A DNA stretch of 7,509 bases from JANOQP01 sp044227705 (GTDB lineage: Bacteria; Bacteroidota; Bacteroidia; Chitinophagales; Saprospiraceae). The position numbers and the translations under genes were made by a program. Shown piece by piece: positions 1 to 6,400 of the stretch. Under the pieces are notes generated by a model. The model searched no databases. It had not been told where the DNA came from and saw only the letters and a list, made by a program, of their open reading frames with translations. The number at the start of each line of letters is the position of its first letter. The first letter of the stretch is position 1. The DNA lies in the NCBI GenBank assembly GCA_044227705.1, contig JBGAWE010000232.1, positions 1-7,509 of the forward strand. The letters run 5' to 3'.

Positions 1-60
1 CGGCGGCGACAAACCCCTGTTCCTGTTTACCCTTGCGAACAAATCGACGCCGAAACGGAC
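1..60. other. Upstream edge, no identifiable gene
   Basis: All three forward frames are open over these 60 bases, which is unremarkable at this GC content, so the tail of an upstream gene can be neither shown nor excluded. TACCCTTG at 28-35 is one mismatch from the TAnnTTTG -7 consensus but has no partner -33 element within the window. Confidence 0.4.
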
Positions 61-1390
61 ATGGACGAGCAGCAATGGGACCAACTCCTCTGGGCGCTGT
101 CGAAGGGCAAGTGCCTCTTCCTGCTCGGCGCGGGCGCCTCGACCTACGAGCGCGGCGGGGCCGACGTGCCGCTCACGACGGGCCTCTCGCTCCACCTCGC
201 CGCCCTGCTCGAAGCGGCGGGCAACCCCGTCGAAAAAGAGGACGCGGCCAGCCTCCTCTTCGTGGCCACAGAGTTCCAGCAGGCGCACGGCGCCATCCGG
301 CTACGGCAGGAGACCGAGGATTTCTACAAAAAAAACGCCCGCCAACCCAACGAGTTGCTCCGCCTGCTGGCCGAGCTGCCGGTGCCGCTCTTCGTCAACA
401 CCGCCCCCGACGCCTCCCTCGCCGCCTCCCTCAAGGCCGCCTTCCGTGAGCACCGGACGGCCCACTACAGCTTCCGAAAAGGCCGCCAACAGGAACCCCT
501 CGAAGACCCGAGGGCCGATTGCCCGCTCGTCTACAACCTCTTCGGCACGGTGGCCGACACCGACTCGCTCGTCCTCACCGAGCGCGACCGGCTCCATTTC
601 GTGCAAGACGTCATCCAGCACAACGAAGCCATACCGAGCGCCATACTCAAAGAGATGCAGGCCGACAAGGTCGTCATCTTCCTCGGCTTCGACTTCGAGC
701 AGTGGCACCTCCGCATCCTCCCCAGACGCTGCTCAAGGCCGACGACGACACGGCCGCGCCCGTCCTCGTGCCGAGCAGGGGAGGGGAGGGCTGGCCCGCT
801 CGACCATGCTCTTTTTTAAAAAACAGTACCGCATGGACTTCCCTTCCGCTCGACGCGACCGGCTTCGCGCGGGAGCTTCAGCGCCTTGGCGCAGAACAGG
901 AAAAACCCGACGGCGGCGCGGCGGCGCAGAAGCCCATCAGGTCTTCTACCTGCTGACGAGGCCGACGCGGACTTCAAGGACGCACTCGACAGAAACATCT
1001 CGCCCAATTGAAAAGGGGCCGCCATCGAACGTGGGACGAGCGCACGCCTGACCGCCCCCGGCATGGCCCCGACGAGCAAGCGGCCGAGCAGCTCGACCGC
1101 GCCAACCTCGTCCTGATGCTCGTCAGCGCCGACCTGCTGGCCAACGACCAGCTCTATGAGCAACAGCTCCTCCGCGCGATGGACCGCTGCGCGAAGGCAA
1201 GGCGCTCGTCTGCCCCGTCCTCGTCAGACCTTGCCAGTGGGAGGGGGCTGTCTTCGCCAAGCTGCCGACGGTGCTGCCGCGCGGGCGCCGGGCGGTGGCC
1301 GAGTGGGACGACCGCGACTCGGCCCTGCGGCACGTCGCGCAGCAGCTCGAGGGCTTCGTCGAACAGCTTTTGGAAAACCTCACGACCTGA
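61..1390 (+). pseudogene. SIR2-like plus TIR fusion, putative NAD-targeting effector, disrupted by frameshifts
   Basis: Predicted cytoplasmic effector. Frame 1 (61-717) gives a SIR2-like domain: LLGAGAS (residues 21-27, nucleotide-binding loop), FVNTAPD (111-117, where TTNxD-type motifs occur), VYNLFG (157-162) and FLGFDFEQW (207-215). Reading then moves to frame 3 near 720, frame 2 before 806 (LFFKKQYRMDF), frame 3 near 842, frame 2 near 940 (VFYLLT), frame 1 near 957 (EADADFKDALD), frame 3 near 992 (HLAQLKR, LVLMLVSADLLAN) and frame 2 near 1190 (ALVCPVLVRPCQWEG) to TGA 1388-1390. Six changes are one base short and one is a base extra; repaired, they give a 444-residue SIR2-linker-TIR protein with no internal stop. 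SIR2-like and TIR folds are known NAD+ hydrolases in antiphage systems; activity here is inferred. ATG 61 places the SIR2 motif at the usual distance from the N-terminus. It could instead be intact and mis-sequenced. Domain identity is fairly sure, gene status is not. Confidence 0.75.
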
Positions 1391-1393
1391 CCG

Positions 1394-3250
1394 ATGAACT
1401 ACCGCTACCCCGGCCCGCAGTCGTTCCGGGAGGAGGACGAGCTGCTCTTCCACGGACGGAAAAAAGAGGCGAAGGCCCTCCACGACCTCGTCATGGCGCA
1501 GCCGCTGGTGGCCCTTTTCTCGAAGTCGGGCATGGGGAAGACCTCCCTTTTACAGGCCGGGCTGGCGCCGAGGCTGCGCTTTTCCCCCTTTGATTTGGTC
1601 AAAATCAGACTCAACCGCACGGCCGACCCGCTCGAGGAGCAGGCCATCGGCGCCCTGCTCCCGGGGATGCCGCCGGGGTCGCTGCTGTGGGAGGCGGTCG
1701 GCTGCTACAACCGCGAACGGCGCGGCACGCCGCTGCTCGTCTTCGACCAGTTTGAGGAGGTCTTCACCCTTTACTCGCCCGAGCGGCGGGCCGAGTTCGT
1801 CAGACAACTGGCCGACGTGGCCAACCAGTTTTTGCCCGAAAAAATCCGGCAGGCGATCCGCCAAAAGCTTGCCGCCGGGACCCTGACCGACGCGGAGGCC
1901 GCTGAACTGGAGGCACCGCCGAAGGTCAAAATCGTCCTCTCCATCCGCTCCGACCTGCTGCACTGCCTGCACGACCTCTCGGACGAGATCCCGTCCATCC
2001 TCCGCAACCGCTTCGAGCTGCTCGGCCTCGCCCCCGAGCAGGCCCGCGACGCCATCGAGCTGCCTGCCGCCGAGCCGAGGGAGGTGGGCGATTTTGCCTC
2101 GCCCTCGTTTCGCTGGTCGGCGGCGGCGGTCGGACAGGTGCTGGATTTTTTGAGTAAAAAAAGACAGGCCGCGCCATTCGACGGCCCGAGCCAGACGGGC
2201 AAGGAAGTAGAAACCTTTCAACTTCAACTGGTCTGCGAACACGTCGAGCGGCGAGTATTGGAGATGGGAGATTCAGCCAAATCCAACCTCGTCGTCACCC
2301 CCGATTTCTATGGGGGAGAGGCGGGTATCGAGGCGATTTTGGGCAGTTTTTATGAAATGACCCTTTCCCAGATAGCCGACGAACAGGAAAGGGAGCGGGC
2401 GCGCCGCCTCGTCGAGGACCACCTCGTCGTGAGCGGCCGCCGCGTCGCCGTCGACGAGGCGACCATCGAACAGGCGCACGGCGTGGCCCCGGCGACGCTC
2501 GCCCTGCTGGCCGACGCGCGGCTGCTGCGTCGCGACGTGCGCGAGACGGGGAACTATTTTGAACTGGCCCACGACACGCTTTTGCCCCCGATTCTGCGAA
2601 GCCGGGAGGTTTGGGAGAAGGCGGAGGCGGAGCGCATTTCCCGCGAAGCGGAAAAAAAGGCGCAGGCTGAGGAGCGAAAAAGGCGGAAGGCGGTGATGAT
2701 CGCCATCGTGTCGGGCGGGCTGGCGGTGGTGGCCATCGCGGCTTCCGCCGCTGCTTTTTTTCAATACAAAAAAGCGGAGCGGGCGCGGCTGGAGGTCTTC
2801 CGAAACGCCCTCGATGCGCAGCGCAACCTTGCCGAGCGGCTGAAGGTGGACGGACAATACGACGAGGCCATCGGCCTTTTGTGGAAAATCTCGGCGCAAG
2901 CCGGAACCGACGCCGCCCTGCGCGATTCGACCGACCGACGCCGCGACGAATGGCAAAAAGTGGCTGCCCACGTCAAGGCCGGGGAATCGCTTTATGAAAG
3001 AGGGTCGCTTCGGGAGGCCGTCATCGAGTTGGAGGCTGCTCAAATAATCAGCCCCGACCAGCGCGTGGCGAGTATGGTGGGCGTGGCTGCTCGGGAACTG
3101 GAGGCCCGTTTCGCCGACCTGTGCAATAACGCCGTGCTGCAGGCGCGTGTGGGGCAGACGGGCCTCGCCATCGGGAACTACGAGGCGGCACTGCGCCTCA
3201 AGCCGGGCGACACGGCGGTCGAGGCGCGGCTGCGGGCGTTGAAGAGGTGA
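1394..3250 (+). CDS. nSTAND1-type P-loop NTPase with transmembrane helix and TPR-like C-terminus
   Basis: Probable membrane-anchored sensor or switch NTPase, 618 residues. It opens with YPGPQSFREEDELLFHGRKK (residues 4-23), the typical lead-in of nSTAND1 (novel STAND) domains. Walker A is SKSGMGKTS (43-51), with Ser where the first Gly is usual. Walker B is LLVFDQFEE (114-122). VLSIRSDLL (181-189) fits a sensor strand, RNRFELLGLAPEQARDAIE (204-222) the region after it, and FELAHDTLLPPILR (389-402) the conserved end of the STAND module. A charged helix (404-432) leads to one hydrophobic segment (about 433-457). The remainder holds TPR-like helical pairs at about 481-500, 524-555 and 576-617. 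ATG 1394 follows the repaired upstream TGA by three bases with no clear ribosome binding site, suggesting translational coupling to the SIR2-TIR gene. Phe TTT and Lys AAA codons are commoner than in the surface gene downstream. Domain call is confident; an immune role is inferred from the partner. Confidence 0.85.
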   Translation: MNYRYPGPQSFREEDELLFHGRKKEAKALHDLVMAQPLVALFSKSGMGKTSLLQAGLAPRLRFSPFDLVKIRLNRTADPLEEQAIGALLPGMPPGSLLWEAVGCYNRERRGTPLLVFDQFEEVFTLYSPERRAEFVRQLADVANQFLPEKIRQAIRQKLAAGTLTDAEAAELEAPPKVKIVLSIRSDLLHCLHDLSDEIPSILRNRFELLGLAPEQARDAIELPAAEPREVGDFASPSFRWSAAAVGQVLDFLSKKRQAAPFDGPSQTGKEVETFQLQLVCEHVERRVLEMGDSAKSNLVVTPDFYGGEAGIEAILGSFYEMTLSQIADEQERERARRLVEDHLVVSGRRVAVDEATIEQAHGVAPATLALLADARLLRRDVRETGNYFELAHDTLLPPILRSREVWEKAEAERISREAEKKAQAEERKRRKAVMIAIVSGGLAVVAIAASAAAFFQYKKAERARLEVFRNALDAQRNLAERLKVDGQYDEAIGLLWKISAQAGTDAALRDSTDRRRDEWQKVAAHVKAGESLYERGSLREAVIELEAAQIISPDQRVASMVGVAARELEARFADLCNNAVLQARVGQTGLAIGNYEAALRLKPGDTAVEARLRALKR

Positions 3251-3295
3251 GCCGGGGAAGGGCAAGCCGGGTTCTATACCCAAATAGGTAGAAAT

Positions 3296-3311
3296 GAGCG
3301 CGGATTCGCTC
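3296..3311. promoter_or_regulatory. Small dyad GAGCG-N6-CGCTC overlapping the putative -33 region
   Basis: GAGCG (3296-3300) and CGCTC (3307-3311) form a perfect five-base inverted repeat with a six-base centre. It overlaps the candidate -33 element, which is where an operator could sit. Part of its right arm recurs inside the GATTCGCTC copy at 3377-3385. It could equally be a chance hairpin in GC-rich DNA. Confidence 0.2.
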
Positions 3312-3337
3312 GCATGTGTGGACGCTGATTACGTTTG
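3305..3337 (+). promoter_or_regulatory. Candidate Bacteroidota-type promoter for the surface-protein gene
   Basis: TACGTTTG at 3330-3337 matches the known Bacteroidota -7 consensus TAnnTTTG exactly. TTCG at 3305-3308 is a one-mismatch fit to the TTTG -33 element, with a 21-base spacer, at the long end of the acceptable range. Transcription would start roughly 60 bases before ATG 3407. Assignment is by eye; an eight-base motif with four fixed T/G positions can arise by chance, although it is less likely in GC-rich DNA. Confidence 0.4.
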
Positions 3338-3406
3338 CCAACCGCTCGCCATAAAACCGCCAACCCCGGGAAGGCCGATTCGCTCACGTTTCAATGCCCT
3401 CCGTTC

Positions 3407-6400
3407 ATGAAAACAATCACCTCCGCCGGGCTGCGCCTCTGCGCCCTCCTCTTTTTCCAAAGCCAGATCTTGGCCGGGTTCAACCACAAGGACAGCCTTG
3501 CCGGGGCCGCCCCGCCCGACAGCACGGCCGATGCCGCGCCGTCGTCGCTGGGCAAGTGCGACGTGTTCACGTCGATGTCGTGCGGCTCGACGTTCACCCA
3601 CTCGACCGTGGGCCAGGGCAACGACTTCGTGCTGGCCGACTACCCGACACTGCCCACCACGGCGGCCATGGACGGCCCCGACCGCCTCTACAAGCTGACG
3701 CTGACGGCGCGGAGCAGCGTGCATTTGTTGATGACCATCACCACACCGGGCATCGACCTCGACCTAATGCTGCTCACGAGCTGCACGACGCCCTTCTTGA
3801 AGGCCTACAGCGTCGAGGACAACGTCGGCCTGGGCATCAACTTCGAGAGCATCGACGTGAACCTCGACGCGGGCACCTACTACCTCGTCGTCGACGGCTA
3901 CAACAGCAGCCAGCAGGGCAGCTACACCGTCAAGGCTGACTGCGCCTGCAACTGCCTCGAGGCATCGGGCGATATGCCGACGGGCGAGAAGTACTGGTGC
4001 GACGACTTCGGCAACTACAACAACAACCAGGCCCTCAACCCGCAGTCGAGCCGATGGCGGCGATGGGACTTCGTCGGCACCGGCTCCGGCGACGCGCTGG
4101 TGACGAACTCGGGCAACTCAGGCAACAAGTACGCCCGCTTCCAGTACAACGCCACCGCAGCGCCCGACCTCATCTACAGCTTCAGCGAGGGCAACGCCAA
4201 CACCACGCCGGGCTTCACGACGGGCCGCTACCGGATGTCGTGGCGGATGCTTGTGCCGAGCAACAAGAAGGGCTACTTCAACGTGCTGCACAAATGGCCC
4301 GATGCCAGCGGAAACGGTGCCAACTGGGCCTACCACGTCTTTTTCAACAACAACGGCTCGGGGCAGGGCAGCCTCGTCGTGGGCAACGGCGACAACCCGC
4401 CCTTGGCGACCTTCTACACCCCGCTCGGCAACTGGTTCAACGTCGTTCAGATAATCGACCTGAACACCGACCGGGCCGAGCTTTGGATTAACAACGCCTA
4501 CGTCGGGCAGTGGCAGTTCAGCATCGGGGACAACACCAACCTGCTACAACTGGCCGGCGTCGACTTCTACGCCGGCGACGACACCGCCATGGACTTCTAC
4601 CTCGACGACCTGTGCATCTGGCGGCAGCCGCCGGGAGCCGACTGTTCGAACCTGCCAGGCCCCTACCAGGTCTGTCTGCCTACTGGGGGCAAGTACGAAA
4701 GCCCCGCCGCCGGCCGCTGCGCCCTGTACACCTCGGCGGAGTTTGACGGTTGTTTCAGCATCTGCGACTTCGGGGGGACACTCATCTACCGGGCGGAGCC
4801 GCGCACGGGCAAATTCGGCCTCTCTGACCGCATCCCCGGTGCCCTGCGCGACATGTGCTGCGTGCAGGCGGCCTACGGAGGGAGCGTGCCGGACGACCTG
4901 TACTGCAACATCTATGTCTTCTACAACGACCAGCCGACGCAGGATCAGTTCGTCCTCTGGGAGCCGCCCCCGGGCAGCGCAACGCGGTGCTTCGTCATGC
5001 AGTGTCACAACGAGTATCAGGTCGACGCCAGGTCTGGCGGTGCCGAGTCGGCGGGCGCGGCGATCCTCCCCTGCGCTTACGGCGCGGAGTGTGTGGCAAC
5101 TTGCTCGCCGGGGAGCACCACCAAGTTCTACGACCCAGACGGGTCGCTGCCCAACTGCGCGGGGGGGCGCGTGGGCTGCCATGTCGATCCATTCTTCTAC
5201 GTCGCATTCGTCGGGCCGCTGAACGACTCGTACAGCAACTTCCAGATCTTCCCCACGGGCAAGTGCCCGCCCGCCGGGGTGCCGCCACTGCCCTGCGGTA
5301 CGACAGACCTTGCGGGGACGGTTGATGCGGGCATCGACTCCGACACCCACTTCGCGAAGGGCGGCGCGGGCTATCCGTGCTACGACGGTGTGCAAACCTA
5401 TGTGGGGGGCGAGGCATTCTTCCGCGTCGAGGTGACGCAACCCCAGAAGGTCTCCTTCAAGCTCAAGGCCGACGACCCGGCGCAGCGCATGGGGATGTTC
5501 CTCTTCTCGAACGTCTGCGGGGAGGACTGCATCGACTACGCCGGGACCGACGTGGGGCCGGGCGACGCCACGCTCGACGCGGTGCTCGAGACCGGCATCT
5601 ACTACCTCATCGTCGACAAGGACACGAAGACGGGCAATCCTTCCTTCCATATTTCACTCTCCTGCCAAACCGTCACGACGACGACGACTTTCGTCACTTT
5701 CGACGAATACATGAACCAGCCTGACTGCCCCTATCAGGCGGGCGGCTCGCACCAGATAGAGCTGCCCAACCCAGCGGCAGGGAGCTACCACTTCGACACA
5801 TCCACCTTCGTCCAGCTCCTCTTCCCCACCACAGGCAACTACAAGAAGACCATCTCCGCCATGAGCAAGCAATGGACGGAGCCGAGCAACTTGAGCGGCT
5901 TCTTCACCGCCTACGGCGACCTATCGGGCGACGGCTACGACTGCGGCTTCGAGCAGTCGCAGAACGACAGCATCACCATCCGCGCCCAGCACCTCGACAA
6001 CGCAGGGGCCGACCACTACACGAGCTTCAACGTGGTCTGGGCACCGGTCGGCGGGGGGAACAACGCCGGGAAGTATTTCCAGGCGGGCGGCACCAGTGCT
6101 GTGACGAAGCTCGTCGAGAAGGAGAACGTCACGTTCAGCCTGTCGAACAACATCCAACTTTTCGGCCCGAACCCGGCCACGGCCACGCTCATCTTCCACA
6201 ACAACCGCGCTTGGCACGTCGTCAACGCCGACGGATCGACCATGCCGACCTGGCTGGAGGTCACGCCGGCGTCGGCGTCGGCGGGCGTCATCGCCGTCGA
6301 GATAAAGACCAAGACGGCCAACAACACGCCCGTTCCGCGAAAGGCGCTGCTGCGCTTCTACGCCGACCTCGCGCCGAACGAGTACAACGAGTTCCTGCAA

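Larger units (their letters stand above)
3251..3406. other. Intergenic gap between defence-like cassette and surface-protein gene
   Basis: No coding signal. It holds a candidate promoter, a short dyad, and a direct repeat GATTCGCTC at 3303-3311 and 3377-3385. A GGGT/ACCC hairpin at 3269-3281 just after the NTPase stop is too short and lacks a U-tract, so I see no convincing intrinsic terminator. Confidence 0.6.

Noticed and set aside
28..35. TACCCTTG as a -7 element for the SIR2-TIR gene
   Set aside because: One mismatch to consensus and no -33 element visible; too little upstream sequence to judge.
1156..1593. Plus-strand open frame spanning the junction of the two cassette genes
   Set aside because: It is out of frame with both the TIR C-terminus (frame 2 to 1390) and the NTPase start at 1394, and shows no domain.
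3269..3281. Short hairpin GGGT-TCTAT-ACCC after the NTPase stop, considered as a terminator
   Set aside because: Only four base pairs and no following T-run.
2273..3283. 336-codon minus-strand open frame opposite the NTPase gene
   Set aside because: The plus strand encodes a clear STAND protein with Walker motifs and a transmembrane helix; the opposite frame has no recognisable features.
4544..5650. 368-codon minus-strand open frame opposite the surface-protein gene
   Set aside because: It reads as Arg/Val/Glu-rich text without motifs and lies wholly inside the continuous plus-strand coding frame; an antisense shadow of biased codon use.
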